From the NCBI GenBank assembly GCA_028873975.1, contig JAPPMO010000049.1, positions 48,934 through 112,933 on the forward strand: DNA of 64,000 nucleotides. Reading direction: 5' to 3'. The DNA comes from Chloroflexota bacterium (lineage in GTDB: Bacteria; Chloroflexota; Anaerolineae; Aggregatilineales; Phototrophicaceae). The notes under the pieces are model-generated. The model had not been told where the DNA came from and made no database searches. It worked only from the letters and a program-made list of their open reading frames with translations. This document shows, in pieces, positions 35,914 to 45,412 of the stretch. The position numbers and the translations under genes were made by a program. Position 1 is the first letter of the stretch; each line of letters starts with the position of its first letter.

Positions 35914-37215
35914 TCAACCGCCGTCAAGCGCGGTTGCCGTTGCAATGACTGTTTCGGACGATTCCGCCGCCACAGAGATGATTTCCACGTTCAGTTCGGC
36001 TGGCAACAAAGAGACGTTCGCCTCAGTCAATTCGCTCTGGCTGATGCCAACTACCGGCGGAAGGTCGTAAACACCGGGTTCGAGGCTGTTCAAGTCGACA
36101 ACTACCTGAATGTCGTCGGAAGTCAGCACATCAACCAGCGACACGGGACCATTGACATACGCGGAAACGTTTTGCGGAACGATCACGACGTCAAAGTTCT
36201 CGTCGAGACCGATGACGTTCACCGCGATATTGTCGATCTGGCGGGTGGCGACAATCGGGAGAATTTCGATGGTGACGGTGATGCTGTTCTCCCCGTCCAT
36301 GACAAAAAGATCATCGCTGGGCAATTGCACCGGCACCGACAGTTCAAAATCTGCCTGACGATCTTCAAGACTGATGGGAACTGTGAACAAGGTGTCGGCA
36401 ATGTTCGTCAGTTGCGCCAGCGGCCCGCCCACGAACAAAGATCTGGGGTTCGGGCTCACGCTGGCCAAGGTATAGCCTGCCGGCAAGGTATCGACGCGAA
36501 CATTTGGCCGGACGGCGATTTGCCGCACATCGTCGCGTCTGGTGATGTTGACGACAATCGTCACGGTTTGCGCTTCCAGTTTAATGCCGTTGACACGATC
36601 GCCTTCCGCATTCACAGCATAGGGGCGCAGATCCAAGGCGATGGGGCTGCGATGAGGGGACAAGTCTAAATCAGCGCGTATCTCAACGATCTCCGAGACA
36701 ATGCTGGCTGCGCCGCTGACAGACATCTCCAGGATTTCTGTCTCTGGAATGTCATTTCTAAAGCCCAGCGGAGGCGGTTCAACAACGACGATGTTCAGCG
36801 GTCTGGAGATCGTTTCTATCGGTTCTAGCTCTACTGTTATCTGCGATGGCTGGGTCTCCTCTTGCCTTCGGATACTGATGGATTCAGGCCAGGCAACCTT
36901 GACTTCCAATGGCACGGTATGTGTGCCAGCGCCCAAATTGGTTAGATCGGCGCGCACCACAATGTCCTCGGAGCGCCGCGATGTCACCGCGGATTGCGAA
37001 CCCTGGATTTCCACCGTGACAAAGCGCGATGGATTATTGGTCATGACCGTGGAATCGCTGGGAATGAACTGTATTGGAATGCCGCTAAAGCGGCGGGTAT
37101 CTATGGGATCGGCCGACGTGACGGCAATATACCAGACGCCGGTCGCCAGGATCACCGAAATCACCAGCCAAAGCGCATTGCCGGCCAGATCAGACTCTCG
37201 CAATCGTTGCATCAT
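35914..37215 (-). CDS. cdaR: CdaR-like regulator with YbbR repeats
   Basis: Protein of 433 residues with one N-terminal membrane helix (about 10-30) and four to five YbbR-type beta repeats outside, visible as recurring PL.I.V and V.V.I strands. The first residues overlap the end of cdaA by 4 bases (37212-37215), so the pair is coupled. CdaR modulates the diadenylate cyclase CdaA. The C-terminal 20 residues are Ser/Thr/Ala-rich. Confidence 0.9.
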   Translation of the reverse strand: MMQRLRESDLAGNALWLVISVILATGVWYIAVTSADPIDTRRFSGIPIQFIPSDSTVMTNNPSRFVTVEIQGSQSAVTSRRSEDIVVRADLTNLGAGTHTVPLEVKVAWPESISIRRQEETQPSQITVELEPIETISRPLNIVVVEPPPLGFRNDIPETEILEMSVSGAASIVSEIVEIRADLDLSPHRSPIALDLRPYAVNAEGDRVNGIKLEAQTVTIVVNITRRDDVRQIAVRPNVRVDTLPAGYTLASVSPNPRSLFVGGPLAQLTNIADTLFTVPISLEDRQADFELSVPVQLPSDDLFVMDGENSITVTIEILPIVATRQIDNIAVNVIGLDENFDVVIVPQNVSAYVNGPVSLVDVLTSDDIQVVVDLNSLEPGVYDLPPVVGISQSELTEANVSLLPAELNVEIISVAAESSETVIATATALDGG

Positions 37216-38087
37216 GGGTTTGCCTGTTGCCTGCGCCGAATTTGCATACGAAGCGATAAATCGTGCAGGCTTTCCCGCAGTCGACCCAGGATCGAAACCG
37301 AGGTCTCATCCGCTGGACCATAGTAGGCGCTCAGCACCAGATGCAAACGCTGTATATCCAGGTCGAGGATGAGCCGGCCGCCGTTGGTGACGCCGACCTT
37401 GCCCGTTTCTTCCGACACGATCACGCACAAAGCGTCGCCCACTTCGCTGATGCCGACCGCCGCGCGATGACGCGTCCCCAGGTTCGGGTTGGGCAGGTTG
37501 CGGCTTGCCGTGATCGGCAAGACGCTGGAGGCTGAGGCAATCCTGCCCGCATTGTCGATAATCACAGCGCCATCGTGCAGCTCGGTGCGGGGCCAAAAGA
37601 GCGTCACCAGCAGATCGGCAGTTACAATGCCATCCATCTGGACGCCGGTGCGGATATACTCGGCGAGGCTGCTGTTGCGCTGCAAGACGACGAGCGCGCC
37701 GTGCCGACGTTCCGACAGCTTTTCAGCCGCGGCGCAAATTTCTTTGATTATCGAGACCCTGATTTCCTCCGGCGCTTGTCGACTGCCAAAGATTGTGCCC
37801 CGCCCCAGGCGCTCCAGGACACGTCGAATTTCCGGCTGGAAGATAACCGGAATCGCGATCACCAGCGCCGTCAAGCTGTTGACGAGCAGCCAGCTCAGCG
37901 CCTGCAAATTGAATACGCTTGCAAGCGTGATCAGCCCAATGACGATGAGTGCGATGCCGCGAAAAAGCGTGACCGCCTGCGTGCCGCGAAACAGAAAACT
38001 GATACTGTAAAACAGCAATGTGACGATGGCGATATCCACGATGTCCGACGGCGCCAGGTTTTGTAATACGACTGCTATCTGTTCCAC
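37212..38087 (-). CDS. cdaA: Diadenylate cyclase CdaA
   Basis: Protein of 291 residues: three N-terminal membrane helices (about 13-85) and the DAC domain with D172-G-A and R206-H-R208 (GTRHRAAVG), both needed to make c-di-AMP from two ATP. Coupled with cdaR, as in Firmicutes, where glmM usually follows; here der follows instead. c-di-AMP typically controls osmotic balance and cell-wall metabolism. Confidence 0.96.
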   Translation of the reverse strand: MEQIAVVLQNLAPSDIVDIAIVTLLFYSISFLFRGTQAVTLFRGIALIVIGLITLASVFNLQALSWLLVNSLTALVIAIPVIFQPEIRRVLERLGRGTIFGSRQAPEEIRVSIIKEICAAAEKLSERRHGALVVLQRNSSLAEYIRTGVQMDGIVTADLLVTLFWPRTELHDGAVIIDNAGRIASASSVLPITASRNLPNPNLGTRHRAAVGISEVGDALCVIVSEETGKVGVTNGGRLILDLDIQRLHLVLSAYYGPADETSVSILGRLRESLHDLSLRMQIRRRQQANP

Positions 38088-38339
38088 GGTTCAGCCACCA
38101 AGTCTGTATAATAAGCGCGCAACGGGCGCAATGCGCCTATTTCACGTACATTTACTAACACTTGATACCCGTTTTCGTTATGGAATTCTAACACCGGTTG
38201 CACAGTTGCGCTTTGTAATCCGCACCTAAATCCTTGCGGCTCAAAGGCAGGCTGTTGACAGGCGTTTTTGATTGCAAATTGAACAGTGAGAGGATGCGCG
38301 ACCCTGGCCAGCGCCGGCGATGGTCGGCGAGCCCTGGGC

Positions 38340-39257
38340 TTATGCGAGCAAGCGCGTCAGGACAGCTTTTTGCGCGTGCATTCGATTCTCGGCTTGCTCA
38401 AAGACTTTCGATTGCGGACCGTCCATCACGTCGTCGGTGATTTCCTCGCCGCGATGCGCCGGCAAACAATGCAGCACAATTGTGTCGTCCTTGGCGAATC
38501 GCAATAAATCCCGGTTAACCTGGAAGCCTGCAAATTCGCCTATGCGCTCCTGGGCTTCGGCTTCCTGCCCCATGCTGACCCAGGTATCAGTATAAATGAC
38601 ATCGGCGTCGGCGACAGCTTGCCGCGGGCGCGTGTGCATTTCCAGGGCGCTCCCGTTGCGTTCGGCAAGATCATGGGCTTGCCCGCGAATCGACGGCTTC
38701 ATCTCATAGCCTTCCGGGGTCGCGATGCTAAACGTCACGCCGAAGTGCGCGCAAACCAGCGCGACCGACGCCGCAACGTTGTTGCCGTCGCCCACAAATG
38801 CCAGACGCAAGCCGGCAAGCCGGCCAAAGTGTTCGCGGATGGTCATGATATCTGCCAAAGCCTGGCAGGGATGATAGCTGTCGCTTAGGCCATTGATGAC
38901 CGGGACGCGTGAGAATTCAGCCAATTCCACCACATGGGCGTGGTCGAAGACACGCGCCATGATGCCGTCAACATAACCCGAGAGGACGCGCGCGACATCG
39001 GGCACGCTTTCGCGCTTGCCCAGCCCAATCTCTTGCGGACCGAGCATTATCGCGCTCCCGCCCAAGTGTTTCATGGCCATTTCAAAGGAAACGCGCGTGC
39101 GCAGCGACGGCTTCTGAAAAATCATGCCCAGTGTTTTGTCCCGCAAGATCGGCTGATTGCCGCCGTCCCGCCATTCGCTTTTGAGCAGCAAAGCCGTCTC
39201 AAGCAGATCATCCAGTTCTTCCGTTGAGCAACTTGCCAAATCGAGGAAGTGTTTCAT
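38340..39257 (-). CDS. argF: Ornithine carbamoyltransferase
   Basis: About 305 residues from ATG 39257 (a GTG one codon earlier is possible). Carbamoyl-phosphate motif reads [11 protein letters not shown] (usual S-T-R-T, here S-L-R-T), ornithine-binding [19 protein letters not shown] and the [11 protein letters not shown] loop, which distinguish it from aspartate transcarbamylase. It converts ornithine to citrulline in arginine synthesis. No other arg genes are nearby; 252 bases separate it from cdaA. Confidence 0.95.
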   Translation of the reverse strand: MKHFLDLASCSTEELDDLLETALLLKSEWRDGGNQPILRDKTLGMIFQKPSLRTRVSFEMAMKHLGGSAIMLGPQEIGLGKRESVPDVARVLSGYVDGIMARVFDHAHVVELAEFSRVPVINGLSDSYHPCQALADIMTIREHFGRLAGLRLAFVGDGNNVAASVALVCAHFGVTFSIATPEGYEMKPSIRGQAHDLAERNGSALEMHTRPRQAVADADVIYTDTWVSMGQEAEAQERIGEFAGFQVNRDLLRFAKDDTIVLHCLPAHRGEEITDDVMDGPQSKVFEQAENRMHAQKAVLTRLLA

Positions 39258-39405
39258 CACCCTGGTCCAGTATCGGCATCAGACCTAGAAGGCGCAGTAT
39301 ATCATAGTACAAGCCGCGGGCAACGTCCCATTTCGCGAGCCTAGAGAAAAAAGGGCGCTGGTTTCGCCCCCTTCTCTGTGATCTATGAAACTGCTGTCAG
39401 CGGAG

Positions 39406-42195
39406 CTAATCCATCTCTTCCATGTCGCGCCAGTTGCGCCCGTAGCTGGCGTTGGCGCCCAAGGGAACACGAAGCGGCTTGCCATCGGGGAATGCCGATT
39501 CCATCGTCTCGACAACCAGCGATGTGACCTCTTCGAGCTGATCTTCCTTGACTTCAAGGACCAATTCATCATGGACTTGCAAGATCATCGCCGCGTCGTA
39601 TTTCTCTTCAGTCAGCCGACCCTGCAAGTTGATCATCGATTGTTTAAGGATATCCGCCGCCGTGCCCTGAATGGGCATATTGATAGCGGCTCGCTCTTCC
39701 GCGGCAGTACTGCGGCGGTTGCCGTTGGATCTGATGGCCGGGTAGATGCGCCGCCGGCCGTAGAGCGTTTTCGTAAAGCCGTTTTCCCAGACGAAGGCTT
39801 TGGTGTCCTTGATATATTTCTCGACGCCGGGCATACGCTCGAAGTAGGTCGCGATGAAATCTTCCGCCTCCGTCAAGGTCAGGTCGCTATCTCGCGCCAG
39901 TCGAAAGGCGCCCATGCCGTACATCAAGCCGAAGTTGACGCGCTTGGCGAAATTGCGCTGCTCATACGTGACGTCGACGGGATCAATGCCGTTGACCACC
40001 GCGGCTGTCGCTTGATGAATATCCAAACCGCGATGGAAAGCGTCAATCAGCGTTTCATCTTGGCTGATATGCGCCATCACCCGCAATTCAATCTGGCTGT
40101 AGTCGACCGCGAGCAGAACGTATCCAGGCGGCGCGACAAAGGCTCGCCGCACTTCGCGCCCGACCTCGGTGCGTATCGGTATATTCTGCAAATTCGGGTT
40201 GCTGCTGCTGAAGCGTCCGGTGGCCGAACCAGTCTGATTGTAACTCGTATGCAATCGTCCAGTACGCTCATTGACTAGCTCTGGCAAGGCATCGACATAG
40301 GTGCTCTTGAGCTTCGACAGCTCGCGGAAGTCCACGATCATATTGACAATCGGGTGTTTGTCGCGCAGGGCATCCAGCGTTGTGGCATCGGTCGAATATC
40401 CCAGTTTTGTCTTCTTCAGCCCTTCAACGGGCAGTTCGAGCACTTCGAAAAACACGGTATTCAGCTGCTTGGGACTATTGATATTGAACTTGCCAATCCC
40501 GCCGAACTCAAAGATTTCCGCTTCCAGCTCGGCAATGCGCCCTTGCAGGCGCCCGCTCATATCCTTCAAGAAATCTACATTCAGCGTGACTCCCTTGGCT
40601 TGCATGCCACCGATGATCGGAATCAAGGGCAACTCCAGCGAGGAATAGAGCGGATCCAAGCCCTCCGCTTTTAATTCGCCTTGCAAGGGTTCGATCAGGC
40701 GCCAGGTCATGGCGGCGTCCGCAGCTGCATAAGGCGCCGCCGCTTCGATATCGACCGAGTCCATCGTTTTCTGTGCTTTTCCTGTGCCGAGCAACTCGAC
40801 AATTTCCGTCATCTGGATATCCAGCTTTTGCGAGACAAGCGCCTTGAGACCGAGAAATTTGCTGATCGGGTTGCAGACCCATTCCGCCAACATGGTATCG
40901 AAGCTGATCGGCCGCACATTTATCCCATAGCGCCCCAGGATCATGACATCGTAGACGGCGTTATGAGCGCTTTTGGCGATCTTCGGGTCTTCCAGTGGAG
41001 CGCGGATGGCAGCAATTACCGCATCCAAAGGCAACTGATCGCCGACCGGCTCGGCAAACATATCAGCTTGTCCTTGCCCGTTTGCCCGGGTATGGCCCAC
41101 CGGAATGTAGTACCCTCGGTCGCCAGCGACCGCCAGCGATATCCCGACCAGTTCGGCCGACATCTGATCAATGCCGGTCGTCTCGGTGTCAAAAGCAATC
41201 ACATCCGCAGCCTGAAGTTGAACAAGCAGCTCAGCCAAGCCCCGCTCATCACGGACGATGACCGTTTCGACGACCTCATGCGCGTTGACGATACCGGTTT
41301 CGACTTCGTCGCCATGCAGGCCTGTATATAGCTTTCGCAGACGATCTCGCAATGTCCTGAACTCAAGCTCGGCAAAGATATCGTCGACCGGTTTCAGGGC
41401 AAAATCTTGCCCGATGCAGGCTTCCAAATCCAGCTTGATGGGCAGGTCGCGCATGATCGTCGCCAATCGCTGGCTCAAGAAGGCCTTTTCGCGGCCCTCG
41501 ACCAGCCGATTGCGAACGCGAGTTTTCAACTCATCCAGATGCTCGTAGATCGTCTCCAAGTCGCCATACTGCTGCAACAGGTCGGTTGCGGTCTTTTTGC
41601 CTACGCCCGCCACGCCGGGGATATTGTCCGATGTGTCGCCTTCCAAAGCCTTGAGATCGACCAGTTGGCTTGCTTCCAATCCATAACGCTTGCGGAAGGC
41701 TTCCTCGTCCAAGACTTCATCACCGCCGGAGCGCTGCGGCAATTGAACGCGCACATGCGGGGACAAGAGTTGCAGTATGTCGCGATCGCCGGTGGCTATG
41801 TGCACGTCAAGCCCCTGCTCCACCGCCTGTTCGCTGATCGTGCCCAGGATGTCGTCGGCTTCCATGTTCTCCATGGTCAGCCGCGGAATGTTGAAGGCGT
41901 CAACGATCCCTTCAATGCGGTCAATCTGGATCTTGAGATCGTCCGGCATCTTGTCGCGCGTGGCTTTGTATTCGCTGTAGATCTCTTCGCGTCCGCTCAG
42001 GCCGCGGTCAAACGTGACCGCGATGTACTTCGGTTGGTGATGCTCGTAGACATCAAGCAAGGTGCGCGTAAAGCCGTATATTGCATTGGTGCTTTCGCCT
42101 TTTGAGGTCGTGAAAGCGCCAGCCTTGAGCGCAAAGTAACTGCGATAAGCCAGCGCATGGCCATCAATGAGATAGAGAACCGGGCGCGCTTCCAT
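39406..42195 (-). CDS. polA: DNA polymerase I
   Basis: Protein of 929 residues from ATG 42195 behind GAGGGATACTC. The N-terminal 5' nuclease domain (about 1-300) has the DGHALAYRSYFAL start and the helix-hairpin-helix (VAGVGKKTA). The 3'-5' exonuclease domain keeps its acidic residues (FDTETTG, AHNAVYD and AAADAAMTW), so proofreading should be active. The polymerase domain has motif A DYSQIELRVMAH, motif B RVNFGLMYGMG and motif C QVHDELVLE. Full-length family member. Confidence 0.98.
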   Translation of the reverse strand: MEARPVLYLIDGHALAYRSYFALKAGAFTTSKGESTNAIYGFTRTLLDVYEHHQPKYIAVTFDRGLSGREEIYSEYKATRDKMPDDLKIQIDRIEGIVDAFNIPRLTMENMEADDILGTISEQAVEQGLDVHIATGDRDILQLLSPHVRVQLPQRSGGDEVLDEEAFRKRYGLEASQLVDLKALEGDTSDNIPGVAGVGKKTATDLLQQYGDLETIYEHLDELKTRVRNRLVEGREKAFLSQRLATIMRDLPIKLDLEACIGQDFALKPVDDIFAELEFRTLRDRLRKLYTGLHGDEVETGIVNAHEVVETVIVRDERGLAELLVQLQAADVIAFDTETTGIDQMSAELVGISLAVAGDRGYYIPVGHTRANGQGQADMFAEPVGDQLPLDAVIAAIRAPLEDPKIAKSAHNAVYDVMILGRYGINVRPISFDTMLAEWVCNPISKFLGLKALVSQKLDIQMTEIVELLGTGKAQKTMDSVDIEAAAPYAAADAAMTWRLIEPLQGELKAEGLDPLYSSLELPLIPIIGGMQAKGVTLNVDFLKDMSGRLQGRIAELEAEIFEFGGIGKFNINSPKQLNTVFFEVLELPVEGLKKTKLGYSTDATTLDALRDKHPIVNMIVDFRELSKLKSTYVDALPELVNERTGRLHTSYNQTGSATGRFSSSNPNLQNIPIRTEVGREVRRAFVAPPGYVLLAVDYSQIELRVMAHISQDETLIDAFHRGLDIHQATAAVVNGIDPVDVTYEQRNFAKRVNFGLMYGMGAFRLARDSDLTLTEAEDFIATYFERMPGVEKYIKDTKAFVWENGFTKTLYGRRRIYPAIRSNGNRRSTAAEERAAINMPIQGTAADILKQSMINLQGRLTEEKYDAAMILQVHDELVLEVKEDQLEEVTSLVVETMESAFPDGKPLRVPLGANASYGRNWRDMEEMD

Positions 42196-42264
42196 GAGTA
42201 TCCCTCAAGCAATTGCCTGCATCAGATTGGGGCGAGTATAACCAATCCGCGCCCTTTGCGACAG

Positions 42265-44190
42265 TCAGTTTTCAGCGCGGACGAAGCTCAGAAAGCCCTG
42301 CAACTCGCGCAGGTCAAGATCCCGCCCGGGCTGTAGCACCAGGTATGCGTCCGCCCAAAGCGCCCCCGGCAAACGCTGATCTTCCGCACGGGCGATGCGC
42401 GCCGACCGCGCCATCAAGTCCTTGGCAATTTGATCCGGCGCCGCACCCCCGGGAATGTCCGCTACCAGGTACACGAAGTCCTGATGCACGTCGATTCGGC
42501 GAACCGTCCAGCCCAGATTATTGAGTTGCGCCTCCATCCAAAAAACCAATTGTTTGGCGACGCTCTGGCTGAGCGGGGACGCGGGGTCGGCGACAAGCCA
42601 GACAAAGGCGAGCGCCTGCGTCGATCTCGCCGCACTCTCCGGGGCATCCGCCAATGAGCGCGTCGGTTTGCTGTCCGAGTCCGCTTCTTCCGTCTTTACG
42701 TCGACCGCTGGCACTTGCGCCATGGCTTGCAACATGCGGTCGCCTTGTCTGTTGATCGCGCTCAAGGATTGGTCCCCGGCAAAAACCAAAGACAGGGTCA
42801 AATCATCCAGCGTACCCTTTGAAAACAACATGAATTGCCGCCCGTCATTGGGCAAGGTAAGAAAGCGCAACCGCGATCTGTTCGGTTTCGCCGTCCAATC
42901 GTCGTTAATCGCTTTCCGCAAGGCATTGAGATCATCCGGTTGCAGCGCGCCGGAATAGGCCAGCATGGCATTGTCCCGTGTCAGCAAGGTAGCTTCCGCG
43001 GTCAGCTCGGTCATCATCTGCGTCATGACGACAGCCACTTGCCGGATGTAAGGATCTTCGACTCGGCCGTACAAGGGCGCCTGCATAGAGCCGCTTGCTG
43101 CGGCGCTGCGGGCTGCGGTTGCGGTACTTGCGGCACCCGTTGTGGCCATCCCGCCGGGACCATGCGACACTGCGGGCAATGTCGTCTGGCCAAGGTGCCC
43201 GGGCGCGTCAATGGCCAGTAAATGCTCTTGCGAAACGCTTGGTTTCCGCAAGATGTCATGGCCATAACCTATTTGCGATTGGCGATCAAGTTCATCAGAT
43301 AAACGTCTGCCGAAATCTTCGTATCGCCCGGCGCCAGACAAGTTTTCTATGGTCGTGTTTTCGTTCTCAATATCGCGCAATATCCGTCCCAAGTTCTCCG
43401 TCTCAATGTGCTGCGCATCTGGAACGGTGGTTGCGAATTCCGATAGTCCGAGCGCCGGATTCGACAGCGCGCGGGCCAGATCGCGCACTGTGGTCTGCGC
43501 GTCTGCGCTGGAGAGTGGCGTGTCCTCATCCTCCTTGCCTGTTGTGGAGCGGTCCTGGTCTTCGCTGCGCAAGCGCCGATAGCGTATCGTATCGCCATCG
43601 TCGTCCGGCTCAATTGCCAGTTCAAAGCCATCGGGTGGCGGACCCGCCTTAAGGTCGTCGTCCGTCGGGTGCAGCAGCCGGTATGACGCTTGCAGCTTTT
43701 GCAAGGTATATGACGGCATCGCCTGGTCAACCAGCAAACCATCGACCAAGGATTCGATATTGACGGTGTCTTCTTGCATTTCAATTGAGGACAGTCTTGC
43801 GGTCTGTGGCAGAGCCTCGTATATGTCTTTTATTGATCCTTCCAGAACGGGGATCAGGAATCTTGTGGCCACTGGAATGTCGACCACGCCTTGGGCGCGA
43901 TATTCCTGCGCCAGCTCCCGCGCGGCCCTGTTGTCCGGCGCCAAAACAATAGCGATTTCGCCTTGTCGCGCGCGGATCAAGTCAATCATCACCGCGGGCG
44001 CAATAGCAAGGTTCTCAATATCCAGCAGCACCAGGTGATGTGGCTTGCGACGCAATTGCTCGATAGCGTTGCGCGCTTCCGTGACCGGCGTTACGGCATA
44101 TTCGCCCAAGGATTCCAATGCGCGTTTGACGTTGATGGCAAACTGCACATCGCGGGTAAGCAGTAAGATGCGCTTGACCGCGATGGTCAT
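42265..44190 (-). CDS. Receiver-like, roadblock-like and IS200/Y1-transposase-like fusion protein
   Basis: Protein of 641 residues, ATG 44190 with GAGGTGAG upstream. Residues 5-125 look like a response regulator receiver (RILLLTRDVQFAINVKRALE, D57 in LVLLDIEN), though other acidic-pocket residues are weak. A charged linker (200-375) follows. Residues 380-490 resemble a roadblock/LC7 or GAF-like domain (VVMTQMMTELTAEATLLTRD, AMLAYSGAL). Residues 525-635 resemble the IS200-type Y1 transposase: VRRIDVHQDFVYLVADIP aligns with the H-x-H strand, and ALWADAYLVLQPG with the LW..Y strand. The HUH histidines are replaced (F572-V-Y574) and no catalytic tyrosine is seen, so it is probably a binding, not cutting, domain. 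Function unknown. Confidence 0.6.
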   Translation of the reverse strand: MTIAVKRILLLTRDVQFAINVKRALESLGEYAVTPVTEARNAIEQLRRKPHHLVLLDIENLAIAPAVMIDLIRARQGEIAIVLAPDNRAARELAQEYRAQGVVDIPVATRFLIPVLEGSIKDIYEALPQTARLSSIEMQEDTVNIESLVDGLLVDQAMPSYTLQKLQASYRLLHPTDDDLKAGPPPDGFELAIEPDDDGDTIRYRRLRSEDQDRSTTGKEDEDTPLSSADAQTTVRDLARALSNPALGLSEFATTVPDAQHIETENLGRILRDIENENTTIENLSGAGRYEDFGRRLSDELDRQSQIGYGHDILRKPSVSQEHLLAIDAPGHLGQTTLPAVSHGPGGMATTGAASTATAARSAAASGSMQAPLYGRVEDPYIRQVAVVMTQMMTELTAEATLLTRDNAMLAYSGALQPDDLNALRKAINDDWTAKPNRSRLRFLTLPNDGRQFMLFSKGTLDDLTLSLVFAGDQSLSAINRQGDRMLQAMAQVPAVDVKTEEADSDSKPTRSLADAPESAARSTQALAFVWLVADPASPLSQSVAKQLVFWMEAQLNNLGWTVRRIDVHQDFVYLVADIPGGAAPDQIAKDLMARSARIARAEDQRLPGALWADAYLVLQPGRDLDLRELQGFLSFVRAEN

Positions 44191-44358
44191 GGCTCACCTC
44201 GGGGCGCTATCGTAAGAATGAGGAAGTAACAAGACAAAGAGCGATTCCTGGATTGCGTCAAGGCGAATCCACAACTTGAGTTGGCCATCGCGCATTCCCG
44301 ATTGTCGTATTCATTTTATCATATTCACTATCGCTGACCACTGAATCAGCCTAACTTT

Positions 44359-44614
44359 CAGAGCAATCGCATCAAATTTTTTTTCAACACAGAGAGCGCA
44401 GAGCGCACAGAGTGCGTTGGTATTCAGACGACATTTCTCCTAAAATCCGAGACTAAGAATAAAGAGTGATAAGCGAAACGTATTTTTTCACTCGAAAACA
44501 CAGTTGAAACAAGACATTCTATGTTTTTCTCTGTGCCTTCTGTGTTCTCTGTGGTTAATATTTGGTTTAGATTCCCAGCATTTCAGCCGCTATCATTTTG
44601 GTGCGATTGCCCTA
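44359..44614. repeat. MITE-like element, copy R6 (core type A2)
   Basis: Ends CAGAGCAATCGCATCAAA and GGTGCGATTGCCCTA. Arms AACACAGAGAGCGCAGAG and CTCTGTGCCTTCTGTGTTC, then GTGGTTAA. The inner core (TCAGACGACATTTCTCCTAA, then TCACTCGAAAACACAGTT) matches R7 in the opposite orientation. It is flanked by CCTAACTTT (44350-44358) and CCTAACCTT (44615-44623), 8 of 9 identical. Confidence 0.85.
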
Positions 44615-44624
44615 CCTAACCTTC

Positions 44625-44652
44625 CAGGGCAATCGCACCAAATTACTTTTTT
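44625..44652. repeat. Solo terminal repeat of the CAGGG element family
   Basis: CAGGGCAATCGCACCAAA followed by TTACTTTTTTTC, just after the R6 target-site duplicate. Only the left end is present, so it is probably a remnant of a second element. Confidence 0.55.
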
Positions 44653-44674
44653 TCGAGCGCTGCGGTTGCCCCGC

Positions 44675-45412
44675 CTACGGTTCGGCAATAACCGGGAGCT
44701 CGGCGCAATCGCCGTATTCGGTGGTGAAGTCAGCGCTGACCCATCCGCTCCGCCCGTTAAGATCTAACTGCCACCATGTATTGGCGCTATTGCGCCCGGT
44801 TATCGGCCTCAGCGTACCGCTGTCCAGGACAGTGATTATCGCATAGCCAGTACTTGGTCCTGTGCGAAAATTCAAGCCAACGTTCACTAGCGCGCGGCAA
44901 ATATCGTCGTCGGGAATGAAGGGGAGATTGGAGGAATTCGCGGGCGTCGCAAGGATATCGGCCGGCGATTGACGTACGACCACGGTGATTTCATCAGCCG
45001 CGCCGACCACCGTATCTCGATAAGCCAGCACCCGCAATTCAATGCTGCCCAAATCAGACGCCTGCGGGACGTAATTTAGAATAGCCCCCATTGACAAATC
45101 GCCTTGCAGCGACTCCGATGAAACGGTACGCACGATCTGGTTGTCTACAAAAAGCTGAACGCGATTGACGCCAATGCTGTCGGAGGCATTCACCGATACC
45201 AGGATTTCCTCACCGACTACAAATTCATCGCCGTCGCTCGGCGAGTTTATGATGACCACAGGCGGTCCATCCGGCGTATTGGTCGCCGCGCCGCTGTCGG
45301 GCAGGGCAGACCTGCTGCGCAGGTTACAGGCTGAAAGAACCAGAAGGGAACAGGCCAGGAAACCGACTCGGACGCTGGCGATTGAACTCCCGCGGCGCAC
45401 GAGCGAAATCAA
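44675..45412 (-). CDS. Lipoprotein with Ig-like and SH3b domains
   Basis: About 245 residues. The N-terminus is basic, then a hydrophobic segment ending in LVLSAC (lipobox Cys29), so it should be lipid-anchored. Residues 45-150 form an Ig-like domain with bacterial DGDEFVVGEEILVSVNASDS and VQLFVDN features. Residues 170-235 are an SH3b domain (VNVGLNFRTGPSTGYAIITVLDSG, WWQLDLNGRSGWV). The start is uncertain: the frame begins with TTG at 45412, overlapping the miaB stop by 4 bases; a GTG four codons in is possible. Probably a cell-wall binding protein. Confidence 0.8.
   Translation of the reverse strand: MISLVRRGSSIASVRVGFLACSLLVLSACNLRSRSALPDSGAATNTPDGPPVVIINSPSDGDEFVVGEEILVSVNASDSIGVNRVQLFVDNQIVRTVSSESLQGDLSMGAILNYVPQASDLGSIELRVLAYRDTVVGAADEITVVVRQSPADILATPANSSNLPFIPDDDICRALVNVGLNFRTGPSTGYAIITVLDSGTLRPITGRNSANTWWQLDLNGRSGWVSADFTTEYGDCAELPVIAEP

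Larger units (their letters stand above)
44191..44674. other. Intergenic region, 484 bp, with repeat R6 and a solo end
   Basis: Region between two minus-strand genes. It holds repeat R6 (44359-44614), its direct repeats, and a solo left-terminal sequence (44625-44652). Everything left of 44350 (44191-44349) shows no clear feature, though a promoter for the downstream gene at 44190 must be here. Confidence 0.65.

Noticed and set aside
35831-35917. Extended Der start at TTG 35917
   Set aside because: The extension has no family conservation; the standard N-terminus begins at 35830.
44359-44614. CRISPR-like array suggested by repeated CACAGAG units
   Set aside because: The units are about 9 bases apart without spacers and belong to inverted arms; no cas genes are present.
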